This document shows, piece after piece, positions 23,051-30,691 of a stretch of 41,370 nucleotides of DNA. The stretch is from positions 1 through 41,370 of the forward strand of contig UQKU01000019.1 in assembly GCA_900541675.1 (NCBI GenBank). Direction: 5' to 3'. The notes beneath the pieces are model-generated. The model did not search any database and was not told where the DNA came from. It worked only from the letters and a program-made list of their open reading frames with translations. How positions within the stretch are numbered: position 1 is the first letter of the stretch; every line of letters starts with the position of its first letter. The DNA comes from an uncultured Collinsella sp. Lineage in GTDB: Bacteria; Actinomycetota; Coriobacteriia; Coriobacteriales; Coriobacteriaceae. The position numbers were made by a program, and so were the translations under genes.

Positions 23051-25234
23051 GTGAAGGATTCCGACCTCTCCGCAACGGCTGCGCGCGACGCCGCCCGCAT
23101 CGTTTGGTTTAAGCGCTATCCCGCCAAGCAGACGCTCATCGCATTTTTGCTCGCCCTGCTGGCGACTACGGCGTTTTCCATCGATCCCGCCCCGGTGTCG
23201 AGCAATGCGGTCCTGGCGATCGACCCCAAGGCGACGGGCACGCTCTACGTGTGCTACGAGGTACTTCTCTCGTTTGCCGGCCATACCGACGCAGTGATGC
23301 TGCTCGCGCTTGCCTGCTTGCTCACGCTGCCGTTTCGCTATGTGTTCTTTGGCCGCGGTGACGCTTGGCGCCCGTCGGTCGTGCTGCCATCGCTGTTCTT
23401 TGCCGTTTGCATGGTGTTCGGCCGTAGCTACGACCTTACCGATTCGGCAGAGATTGTGCTGGGCGACAAGGCACGCGTTATCTGCGCCTGGATTGGCGGC
23501 GCGGGCTGGATGCTTCTGGCGATTGTGGCCTTCTATCTGGCTTTTGAGTTTTTGGATTGGTTGAGCTCCCGCCGCATTCCGTTTTCGGAGACCCACTTTG
23601 GTCGCGTGTGGCGTGTTGCCCACGCCGTGCTCTCGGTCCATCCCTTTGTCGGGCCGTTTCTTGTACTCATGATTGCCTGGGCGCCCACGCTTATCGCCTC
23701 GCTGCCCGGCCTCTTTATGGGAGATACGGGCGCGCAGATCCGCCAATGGTTCAACTACCCCAACGGTACGAGCGATTACCTGCGCCTGCTTAACCCCAAC
23801 GTGCTGCTCAACGGCCATCATCCGGTGGTGCACACGGTCATCATCGGCTCATGTGTGCAACTGGGGCTTTCGCTATTCAGCAGCGCCAATGCGGGCCTTG
23901 CCATCTACACCTGTGCCCAATTTGTCATCACGGCCGCCTGCATGGCCTATTCCATATCTTCGCTGCGCAAGCTGGGCGTGAGCCTGCCGGTCCGTGGCGT
24001 CATCTTGCTGTTCTTTGCGTTTATGCCGATGTTCTCTAACTACGCGGCGCTGCTGACCAAAGACGTACTGTTTGCCGATGCGTTTTTGGTGCTGCTCGTT
24101 CAGACCGTCAAGCTCGTGGCATGTGGCCTGCCCCGTCGCGATGCCAATGCCGAGCGTGCGGGCGAACAAGCGCCTGTGCTCTTTGCGCGCCACGACTGGC
24201 TGTTGCTCGTGCTGGGTGCCATGGGTTCCACGTTTTTGCGCAATGGCGGCCTGGTGTTTCCCCTGGCGGCCTGCGTGATTGCGGCGGCGTTTTGCGCTTG
24301 GGACGCGCATGTGGCCCGTCGCGTGGCCAAACAGTCTGGCGTCACGCCCTCGTACGCCACGCCACGCTTCCGCTGGGTCGGCGTGCTCGCAGTGCTTGCG
24401 CTCTGTCTTGTCTCCAACATGTACTTCACCAAGGTATTTATGCCGGCGCACGATATCACGCCGGGCTCCAAGCGCGAGATCCTCTCGATTCCGTTTCAGC
24501 AGACGGCGCGCTTCGTCCAAAAGCACGACGGCCTTAATTCGGGCGTTAATCCCAAGGTCAAAGACGATGGCACGATTGAGGAAGCTCCCTGCGACGGCTT
24601 GGTGACCGACGAAGAGCGTGCCGTGATCGACCGTGTGCTCAAGTACGAGAATCTGGGTCGCCGTTACAACCCGGATAAGTCGGACGCCGTCAAAAATTGC
24701 TTTAACGAGTACGCCTCGCAGGAGGACATCAAGGCCTATTTTGAGGTGTGGGCCCAGATGTTCAAAAAGGATCCCGAGTGCTATATCTCGGCGCTCGTCA
24801 ATAACTACTACGGGTACTTCTATCCGAGCGCTCGCGATGTGTGGGTCTACAGCACGGCGCGCAGTGCCGAGATCATGGCGAAGCCCGATAACCTCAAGTA
24901 CTTTGACTTCCATCCGGTCGACAGCAAAGCCGTGCGCTGGTGCGACCACCTGATTAACCTGTACCGCGTGGCGGTGCAGCGCATTCCGTTTATCTCGCTC
25001 ACCATGAGCTCGGCCACCTACGTGTGGATCATGATCGTCGTGGTGGTCTACCTGTTGCGCCGCCATTCGTGGCGCGCGCTGGCCATCTGGATACCGCTGC
25101 TGGGTGTGCTCGCTGTGTGCCTGATTGGTCCATGCAACGGGTCGACCTACATGCGCTACCTGTACCCGGTCATTGCATGCATGCCTTTCGCCATCGGCGC
25201 CACGATCACCCGCAGCGACCGCCTGTGGACCTAA
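23051..25234 (+). CDS. Large multipass membrane protein, DUF6020-like (possible GT-C type glycosyltransferase)
   Basis: The 727-residue protein has about twelve to fourteen hydrophobic segments. A loop after the fifth to sixth segment holds MGDTGAQIRQW and GHHPVVHT, and a large soluble region (about 470-640) lies before the last three helices. The order and the Asp- and His-bearing first loop recall the polytopic GT-C fold of lipid-linked sugar transferases and DUF6020 proteins. I cannot name donor or acceptor. The start is GTG 23051 behind AGAAAGG. The gene seems to be monocistronic, between GGGAC-core stem-loops on either side. Confidence 0.6.
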   Translation: MKDSDLSATAARDAARIVWFKRYPAKQTLIAFLLALLATTAFSIDPAPVSSNAVLAIDPKATGTLYVCYEVLLSFAGHTDAVMLLALACLLTLPFRYVFFGRGDAWRPSVVLPSLFFAVCMVFGRSYDLTDSAEIVLGDKARVICAWIGGAGWMLLAIVAFYLAFEFLDWLSSRRIPFSETHFGRVWRVAHAVLSVHPFVGPFLVLMIAWAPTLIASLPGLFMGDTGAQIRQWFNYPNGTSDYLRLLNPNVLLNGHHPVVHTVIIGSCVQLGLSLFSSANAGLAIYTCAQFVITAACMAYSISSLRKLGVSLPVRGVILLFFAFMPMFSNYAALLTKDVLFADAFLVLLVQTVKLVACGLPRRDANAERAGEQAPVLFARHDWLLLVLGAMGSTFLRNGGLVFPLAACVIAAAFCAWDAHVARRVAKQSGVTPSYATPRFRWVGVLAVLALCLVSNMYFTKVFMPAHDITPGSKREILSIPFQQTARFVQKHDGLNSGVNPKVKDDGTIEEAPCDGLVTDEERAVIDRVLKYENLGRRYNPDKSDAVKNCFNEYASQEDIKAYFEVWAQMFKKDPECYISALVNNYYGYFYPSARDVWVYSTARSAEIMAKPDNLKYFDFHPVDSKAVRWCDHLINLYRVAVQRIPFISLTMSSATYVWIMIVVVVYLLRRHSWRALAIWIPLLGVLAVCLIGPCNGSTYMRYLYPVIACMPFAIGATITRSDRLWT

Positions 25235-25241
25235 CCAAAGA

Positions 25242-25274
25242 TTGGCGCATTGGGGTCAGGTTGCTTTGTGCCAA
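25242..25274 (+). repeat. Stem-loop of the GGGAC-core family, divergent copy H
   Basis: TTGGCGCA (25242-25249) pairs with TGTGCCAA (25267-25274) through one G-T pair. The loop carries GGGGTCAGG instead of GGGACAGG. It lies eight bases after the stop codon of the membrane-protein gene. Confidence 0.5.
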
Positions 25275-25405
25275 GGGGCTGCATCATCACGACGCCTTCA
25301 TTTTGGGGTTTATCTTGCAGGCCGGTAGGTATATCATAACGACGTTTGTTTATATTGCCCGAGCATCCACGCTGGGCTTTAGGTCGAAACCGATAGGAGA
25401 CACGT

Positions 25406-26212
25406 ATGTCCGGACACTCTAAGTGGGCCACAACCAAGCATCGTAAGGGCGCGCAGGACGCCAAGCGTTCCGCCCTCTTCTCCAAGCTCAGCCGCAACAT
25501 CACCGTTGCTGCCCGTCTCGGCGGCGACCCGCTGCCCGAGAACAACGCCAGCCTCGCCGCTGCCGTTGCCAAGGCTAAGGCTCAGTCCATGCCTAAGGAC
25601 AAGATCAAGTCTGCTATCGATAAGGCCTTTGGTTCGGGTGCCGACGCCGCCGTCTATGAGAACATCGTGTACGAGGGTTACGGTCCCGCCGGTGTCGCCG
25701 TCTACGTCGACTGCCTGACCGACAACCGCAACCGCACCGCTGCCGACGTCCGTTCCGCCTTCTCCCACGCTGGTGGCAACCTGGGCACCTCCGGTTCCGT
25801 CGCCTTCCAGTTTGAGCGCAAGGGCCAGATCGTCGTTGCCAAGGAGATCCTGGACGAGAACGCCAAGAAGGAGACCATGATCGCCAACGGTGCTGCCGGT
25901 GACGAGGATGAGTTCATGATGGCGATCGCCGAGGCCGGTGGTGAGGACTACGAGGACGCCGGCGAGGAGTGGATCGTCTGGACCGCTGCCAACGACGTCA
26001 TGGCTGTCTCCAAGGCACTCGAGGAGCAGGGCGTCCAGGTCAAGGGCTCCGAGACCACCATGGTCCCGACCACTCCGACCGAGGTCTCCGGTGCCGACGC
26101 CAAGAAGGTTCAGCGCCTCATCGACCGTCTTGAGGAGCTCGACGACGTCCAGGACGTCTACAGCACCATGGACATGACCGACGAGGTCATCGCTGCCCTC
26201 GAGGAGGAGTAG
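25406..26212 (+). CDS. yebC: YebC/PmpR-family protein (regulator or translation factor)
   Basis: The 268-residue protein starts MSGHSKWATTKHRKGAQDAK, the family hallmark, and has the three-domain layout with GPAGVAVYVDCLTDNRNRT in the middle. Members were described as DNA-binding regulators, and more recently some as factors that relieve ribosome stalling on proline runs. The protein is about 20 residues longer than usual and has an acidic insertion (EDEFMMAIAEAGGEDYEDAG). Codon use is strongly biased to C-ending codons, as in groEL of this window, which suggests high expression. ATAGGAGA precedes ATG 25406. A terminator follows at 26282. Confidence 0.93.
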   Translation: MSGHSKWATTKHRKGAQDAKRSALFSKLSRNITVAARLGGDPLPENNASLAAAVAKAKAQSMPKDKIKSAIDKAFGSGADAAVYENIVYEGYGPAGVAVYVDCLTDNRNRTAADVRSAFSHAGGNLGTSGSVAFQFERKGQIVVAKEILDENAKKETMIANGAAGDEDEFMMAIAEAGGEDYEDAGEEWIVWTAANDVMAVSKALEEQGVQVKGSETTMVPTTPTEVSGADAKKVQRLIDRLEELDDVQDVYSTMDMTDEVIAALEEE

Positions 26213-26281
26213 CGCCCGCACGGATTGAGCCGTGCATATCTGGGCATAATGAAGCGAGCATGCAAGCCTCGTGGAATAGAT

Positions 26282-26323
26282 GAGCCGGATCCGCGTGCAT
26301 GAGGCACCGGACCCGGCTCTTTT
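26282..26323 (+). terminator. Terminator of yebC, followed directly by a TATAAT box
   Basis: GAGCCGGATCC (26282-26292) pairs with GGACCCGGCTC (26309-26319) with one mismatch and is followed by TTTT. TATAAT at 26323-26328 overlaps the end of the T-run and may be the -10 box of the following three-gene operon. Confidence 0.75.
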
Positions 26324-26378
26324 ATAATGATGCGAATCGTTTTGCATTCTGTGGATCGAGATTTGAAGGGAGCGCTGC

Positions 26379-26924
26379 ATGCGCGTGCTCAAACGAGCCC
26401 TGGCGATCGTGTATCTTGCCTCCGCCGTCGTGGCGCTGGGTACGTTAGTCTGCCAGTTTTGGGGGCCATATACCTATCGCTTTATGCTGCTGATGCGCGA
26501 TCCGCTGCCTCGCATCGTTGTTACGGCGTGCGGCGGTGTCGTGGCGCTCGGCGTGCTCGTGGGTTTCTTCCGCCTGATGTTTGCTCGTCGCGAGCCGTCC
26601 TGCGTGCATCCGGCGGGGGAGCGCAATATCGAGGTCACGCTCGCTGCCCTCTCCTCGTGTGCCCGCACCGCGGCAGAGCGCGACGACCGAGTGATGATCG
26701 AGCATGTCGAGGCGCGCGTGCAGGGCTCCGACGAATCGCACGTCCGTTTTAAGGTTGACGCCATCGCGCTCGACGACCGGGACGTGGCCTCCCTTGCAGC
26801 CGCGATGCAGCAACGTATCGAGGAGGCCTGCGACACTATGCTCGGCACGCCGGGCACGACTGCGCGCGTTCGTTTTTTGCCGTCCAAGACTACCGTCCAG
26901 ACCGTGGAGGTTTCCGGTGAGTGA
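26379..26924 (+). CDS. Alkaline shock response membrane anchor-like protein (AmaP-like)
   Basis: A 181-residue protein with two N-terminal membrane helices (about 7-27 and 46-66) followed by a soluble domain of Asp23-like alpha/beta character. This is the layout of AmaP, which ties Asp23 to the cell membrane in Firmicutes. The gene is the first of three: a DUF2273 gene overlaps its end by eight bases and an Asp23 gene follows. Sequence similarity to known AmaP is not obvious by eye, so the call rests on layout and neighbours. The start is ATG 26379 with AAGGGAG upstream. Confidence 0.6.
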   Translation: MRVLKRALAIVYLASAVVALGTLVCQFWGPYTYRFMLLMRDPLPRIVVTACGGVVALGVLVGFFRLMFARREPSCVHPAGERNIEVTLAALSSCARTAAERDDRVMIEHVEARVQGSDESHVRFKVDAIALDDRDVASLAAAMQQRIEEACDTMLGTPGTTARVRFLPSKTTVQTVEVSGE

Positions 26925-27294
26925 TACCAATCAAGACAAGACCGCCCGCACGCCGCGCCTGACTATCGATCAGAGCGCCGCGCCGGCAGGCGAGGTCGTC
27001 GATCCCAAGGTAGAGGGTACCGAGTCACATGACGCGGTCGCCGATGATTTTGATGAGGCCATGGGTCTCATCAAGGGTACGGGGGCAGCCATCTGGAGCT
27101 ATGCCGTCCGTCATCCCAACACCACGCTTGGAGCCGTCGCTGGTTTTGTGCTCGCCGTGCTGGTGCTCACGCTCGGCCTGTGGGATACGCTCGTCATCGC
27201 TTTCTTTGTGCTGATCGGCGCCGTGATTGGCCAGATCCGCGACGGCGAGAACGGGATCGTCAACTTCTTCGGCCGTCTGTTTAGCGGCCGCTAG
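26917..27294 (+). CDS. DUF2273 family small membrane protein
   Basis: A 125-residue protein: a polar, probably cytoplasmic N-terminal half (1-60), two closely spaced membrane helices (about 67-100) and the conserved end GQIRDGENGIVNFFGRLF, which is typical of DUF2273. DUF2273 genes regularly accompany asp23/gls24 and amaP. The start is GTG 26917, overlapping the upstream gene by eight bases, with GTGGAGG as ribosome site, which indicates translational coupling. Function unknown; probably part of the Asp23 membrane complex. Confidence 0.85.
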   Translation: MSDTNQDKTARTPRLTIDQSAAPAGEVVDPKVEGTESHDAVADDFDEAMGLIKGTGAAIWSYAVRHPNTTLGAVAGFVLAVLVLTLGLWDTLVIAFFVLIGAVIGQIRDGENGIVNFFGRLFSGR

Positions 27295-27338
27295 CATGTA
27301 TTCGACCGCCGCGTGTGCGGTGGGCATAAGGAGGAACC

Positions 27339-27860
27339 ATGGCTTTTAACACGAAGGTCGATGTGGCCGATACCGAGCTCGAGGTAGACGAGACCGTCAC
27401 CGCCGAGGCCGAGGACGTAACGCTCGAGGACGAGGCGCTCGTCGAGGCCGAACCCGCCGACGATGCGGACGAGGATGATGGGGAAGCGGACGAGTCCGAG
27501 GACTCGCTGACCTATTCCAACGGTGTGATCGAGAAGATCGTCGCCATGGCCACCCGCGAGGTACCGCACGTCCTGGGCATGAAGGGCAACCTCATGCACT
27601 TTGTGCAGGAGCAGTTTGGTGCCGAGAATCTGACCAAGGGCGTGACAGTCGAGGTCACCGATGACAACCGCGTGGTCGTTAACATTTCCGTCATTATCGA
27701 GTACGGCGCCTATGCGCCCGCGATTTTCGACGACGTTAAGGCGCGCGTGACCGAGCGTCTGGCTGCGATGACCGGCCTTGAGGTGGCAGGCGTCAACCTG
27801 CGCATCGAGGATGTCATCACCCCCGAGGAGTACGAGCACCGCACCAACCAGCACGAGTAA
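27339..27860 (+). CDS. Asp23/Gls24 family envelope stress response protein
   Basis: The 173-residue protein has a very acidic, disordered N-terminal region (residues 7-56, mostly Asp, Glu and Ala) and then an Asp23 domain (about 58-162: LTYSNGVIEKIVAMATREV, VNISVIIEYGAYAPAIF, VAGVNLRIEDVI). Asp23 proteins form a membrane-proximal network that responds to cell-wall stress. It ends an operon of AmaP-like, DUF2273 and Asp23 genes. AGGAGG precedes ATG 27339. Two hairpins follow the stop codon. The acidic leader is longer than in most relatives. Confidence 0.9.
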   Translation: MAFNTKVDVADTELEVDETVTAEAEDVTLEDEALVEAEPADDADEDDGEADESEDSLTYSNGVIEKIVAMATREVPHVLGMKGNLMHFVQEQFGAENLTKGVTVEVTDDNRVVVNISVIIEYGAYAPAIFDDVKARVTERLAAMTGLEVAGVNLRIEDVITPEEYEHRTNQHE

Positions 27861-27874
27861 CCTACCAAAAAGGT

Positions 27875-27913
27875 AACCTGCCAAAAAGGGACAGGTTTAT
27901 TTTGGCAGGTTTT
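27875..27913 (+). terminator. Terminator of the Asp23 operon, stem-loop of the GGGAC-core family, copy F
   Basis: AACCTGCCAAAA (27875-27886) pairs with TTTTGGCAGGTT (27900-27911), followed by TTTT at 27910-27913. The 44 bases 27875-27918 are identical to the reverse complement of 22986-23029. A tiny hairpin with ACC/GGT ends lies just before. Confidence 0.8.
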
Positions 27914-27930
27914 ATCTGCGAAAACGTCAA

Positions 27931-27966
27931 ACGGCCGGTCGCACGGATGTATGTGCGGCCGGCCGT
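27931..27966 (+). terminator. Second hairpin after the Asp23 operon
   Basis: Fourteen-base arms 27931-27944 and 27953-27966 pair with one G-T pair around an eight-base loop. TTATTTGT follows. It probably backs up the terminator before it. Confidence 0.65.
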
Positions 27967-28083
27967 TATTTGTATGCCCCCGATGTAGGCATACCGCTCG
28001 TCTAACTAGGGGTTGCAATCGTCACGTTCCGCGTTACCCTAATGGGCGCATTGTTTCCAAATTGTTAACGAGGGGTTGCCGTA

Positions 28084-29106
28084 ATGGCTGACGAGCGCGA
28101 AACAGAAAGCAAGGCATGGGCGATTGAGGCCGCCGCGGCAGAGGCGGCATCGCGAGCTGCCGAGGAGCTACATCGTCCTCCCGTGGTGCCGATGGAGCGC
28201 GTGGTCGATCGCACCGATATCGAGCGCGGCGAGCGTGCCGGCCAAAAGCGCAGCCAGGAGCCAGGCTTCCCGCGCTTTTTCGCCGAGCTCAATCTAGGTC
28301 TGATTCTTACGGCTTTTGCCATCGTTGCGTTTAAAACCCCTAATCACTTTGCTTTTGGCGGCACCTCGGGCGTGTCGGTCATTCTGTCCACGCTGTTCCC
28401 GACCCTGCCCGTCGGCGTCTTTATGTGGATTATCAACGCGGTTCTCGTCGTCTTGGGCTTTATCTTTTTGGAGCGCAAGGCAATCCTGTGGAGCGTCTTC
28501 GCCTCGTTTGCGCTGTCCGCCTATGTTTCGCTGTTTGAGCTTTTTATTCCGACCGATGTCTCGATGACGGGCGATATGTGGCTCGACCTGTGCTTTGCCG
28601 TGATTCTGCCGGCGCTCGGCAGCGCCATCGTTTTTGATATCGGCGCCTCGACGGGCGGCACGGACATCCTCGCTATGATCCTCAAACGCCGTACCACACT
28701 CGAGATTGGCCGCGCGCTGTTGCTGGTCGATATCGGCATCGTGACCATCGCGGCCTTTTTGTATGGTCCGCGTATCGGTCTGTATTGCGTGCTCGGCCTG
28801 TTTGCCAAGACGCTTGTGGTCGACAAGGCCATCGAGAGCATTCATCTTCGTAAGGTCTGCACGATCATTTGTTCCGAGCCCCTTAAGGTCGAGGAGTTTA
28901 TCGTCAAGCATCTCAACCGCACGGCGACCATCAGCCGCGGCTACGGCGCCTTCTCGGGCAAGTGCGTGACGGTGATCATGAGCGTGCTGAGCCGTCGCGA
29001 GGCCGTGCAGCTGCGCCGTTATGCGCGCGAGGTCGATCCTGGTGCCTTTATCACGATCGTCGACAGCTCCGAGATCGTCGGCAAGGGTTTCCGCGGCACG
29101 AACTAG
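28084..29106 (+). CDS. YitT family membrane protein (DUF161 + DUF2179)
   Basis: The 340-residue protein has a polar N-terminal extension (1-65) that most relatives lack. Five to six membrane helices follow, with the family motif NHFAFGGTSGVSVIL and the loop FDIGASTGGTDILAMIL, then a cytoplasmic DUF2179 domain (about 255-335; GYGAFSGKCVTVIMSVLSRR, VDPGAFITIVDSSEIVGKGF). YitT proteins are widespread in Gram-positive bacteria and have no settled function. The start is ATG 28084 with a weak GAGGGG site. It is a single gene preceded by the two terminator hairpins of the Asp23 operon. Confidence 0.9.
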   Translation: MADERETESKAWAIEAAAAEAASRAAEELHRPPVVPMERVVDRTDIERGERAGQKRSQEPGFPRFFAELNLGLILTAFAIVAFKTPNHFAFGGTSGVSVILSTLFPTLPVGVFMWIINAVLVVLGFIFLERKAILWSVFASFALSAYVSLFELFIPTDVSMTGDMWLDLCFAVILPALGSAIVFDIGASTGGTDILAMILKRRTTLEIGRALLLVDIGIVTIAAFLYGPRIGLYCVLGLFAKTLVVDKAIESIHLRKVCTIICSEPLKVEEFIVKHLNRTATISRGYGAFSGKCVTVIMSVLSRREAVQLRRYAREVDPGAFITIVDSSEIVGKGFRGTN

Positions 29107-29256
29107 CGCGGACACACTCGTCAAACAATCGAAAAGCGCCTCGCGCGTTGCAAATACGTCATCTAAGAGTATTTGTCCTCACATTGGGTGATAATGATGC
29201 CAAAGACATCGTTTGCGATCCAGGTGATTCGCTCTAGATACGAAGGGATGATTTCG

Positions 29257-30561
29257 ATGTTCTGTTCGCAGTGTGGCGCCCCCATGGGCGATAACGACAA
29301 GTTCTGCGGCGTGTGTGGTGCCCCCAATGCCGGTGCTGCAGCTTCCACCCCTCAGGGTCAGCCTCAGCCTCAGCAGTTTGTTCCTCAACCTGTCGCGAAC
29401 GCGTCCAAGGGCTGCACGGCTCAGGCGTTTGAGGATATGACCAAGACTCCGGGCGTGCTGCAGCGCGTGTGCCAGATTGCCTTTTTGCCGGCGCTTATCT
29501 GTGTCGTGTCGGTACTCGTGCTGTTCATCCCCGTTATCGGCGGTATTGCGGCTGCCATCGGCTTTTTGGCTGCCTACGTGGCGAGCGTGTGCGGTTCGGG
29601 CTTTGGCATCGAGTGGGGTCGCGACCTGTCGCTTAAGATCGATGACGGCATGGGTCGTCCGTTGATGTGTTCCACGTCGTTTGGTCTCGGAATCTTTTCG
29701 AGCGTTATTTCGGTCGTGCTCGAGGTTATCGCTGCCATTCCCATTATCGGTGTAGTGCTTTCGCTGGTGGAGGGCGTGGTAATTGGCGCCGCGGGCTCGT
29801 ATTCTTATTACGGCTCTTATGCGCTCGAGGCTGCGCTGTTTGGCTCGCTTGGCCTGCTTGTCCTGGCTATGATTGCCACGGCGGTCCTGGGGGTCTTCTT
29901 TAAGATGTTCGCCGACATTGCCGTGATGCACTTTGCGGTGACCGGTCGCGTCGAGAGCGCGTTTTCGCTCGATAAGGTTTGGGCAGCCTTTAAGAACAAT
30001 AAGACCAAGCTGTTCTGCGCTTCGTTCCTTCCCGAGTTTTTGACGGGCCTGGTCGCCAACGTTGTCACATGGATCTTGACGGTCGTCTTTGGCGCCGTTG
30101 CCTCTGTCGGTATGTATAGCTACTACTATCGTCCTACGGGTATTGAGGCGATTGTTGCCGGCGGTGGCATCACACTCGTGCTGTTCCTGGTGCTGGTCGC
30201 TTTTGTCACCGTATTTCTTACGGTCTTTGGCAAGATGCTCAAGCATCGTGCCGTTGGCTATTGGGTCGCACGTTATGCAAGCGAGTGGGTTGACGAGGAC
30301 AAGGACGACGTCCTGACTTTTGTATTGCCCTTTGAGAAGAAGTCCGCTCCTTCGGGTTACAGCGCTCCGGATGTTGCGTCTGAGCCCAAGCCCGCGCCCG
30401 AGCCGGCGCCCGTGCCTGAGCCTGAGCCCGAGCCCAAGCCTGAGCCGGCACCTGTACCTGAGACTGCGCCTGAGCCCGAGTCCGAGCCTGAGCCAGCGCC
30501 TGTGCCTGCGCCTGAGCCGGCGCCCGAGTCAAGTTCCGACGAGGGCCCTCAGGACGAGTAG
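29257..30561 (+). CDS. Zinc-ribbon membrane protein (DUF4013-like) with a Pro/Glu-rich tail
   Basis: The 434-residue protein starts with a zinc ribbon (MFCSQCGAPM and KFCGVCGAPN; Cys3, 6, 17, 20) and a Gln/Pro linker. A membrane part with about six helices follows (roughly 65-365), resembling DUF4013. A low-complexity tail of alternating Pro, Glu and Ala (about 390-430) ends it. The function is unknown; zinc-ribbon membrane proteins of this type are common in gut Actinobacteria and Firmicutes. I prefer ATG 29257 with GAAGGG ten bases upstream; ATG 29248 is too close to that site. It is convergent with the M20 gene, with a shared terminator between. Confidence 0.75.
   Translation: MFCSQCGAPMGDNDKFCGVCGAPNAGAAASTPQGQPQPQQFVPQPVANASKGCTAQAFEDMTKTPGVLQRVCQIAFLPALICVVSVLVLFIPVIGGIAAAIGFLAAYVASVCGSGFGIEWGRDLSLKIDDGMGRPLMCSTSFGLGIFSSVISVVLEVIAAIPIIGVVLSLVEGVVIGAAGSYSYYGSYALEAALFGSLGLLVLAMIATAVLGVFFKMFADIAVMHFAVTGRVESAFSLDKVWAAFKNNKTKLFCASFLPEFLTGLVANVVTWILTVVFGAVASVGMYSYYYRPTGIEAIVAGGGITLVLFLVLVAFVTVFLTVFGKMLKHRAVGYWVARYASEWVDEDKDDVLTFVLPFEKKSAPSGYSAPDVASEPKPAPEPAPVPEPEPEPKPEPAPVPETAPEPESEPEPAPVPAPEPAPESSSDEGPQDE
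30385..30535 (+). repeat. In-frame Pro/Glu/Ala codon repeat in the zinc-ribbon protein gene
   Basis: Short units such as CCTGAGCCCGAG and GAGCCGGCGCC repeat many times and encode the proline/glutamate tail. Such tracts change length easily by slippage. Confidence 0.7.
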
Positions 30562-30572
30562 CATGCCGCCTG

Positions 30573-30597
30573 CCATTTGGGGACGGGGTAGAAATGG
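30573..30597 (+). repeat. Stem-loop of the GGGAC-core family, copy G
   Basis: CCATTT (30573-30578) pairs with AAATGG (30592-30597), with GGGGACGGGG in the loop. It lies just past the stop codon of the zinc-ribbon gene. Confidence 0.5.
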
Positions 30598-30619
30598 TGG
30601 AAATAACGCTTGACAGATG

Positions 30620-30655
30620 AGCGGGGGCGGACGTTTCGACGCGTCCGCCCCCGCT
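30620..30655. terminator. Shared terminator between convergent genes
   Basis: Perfect 14-base arms AGCGGGGGCGGACG (30620-30633) and 30642-30655 enclose an eight-base loop, with short T-rich flanks. It sits between the zinc-ribbon gene and the M20 gene, which point at each other. Confidence 0.7.
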
Positions 30656-30691
30656 TTGCTTTAGCCAGGCTGTTATGGATGGGTGTGACGA

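Noticed and set aside
30385..30535. Short repeats as a CRISPR array
   Set aside because: The units are in frame inside a gene, vary in length and have no spacers; they encode a Pro/Glu tail.
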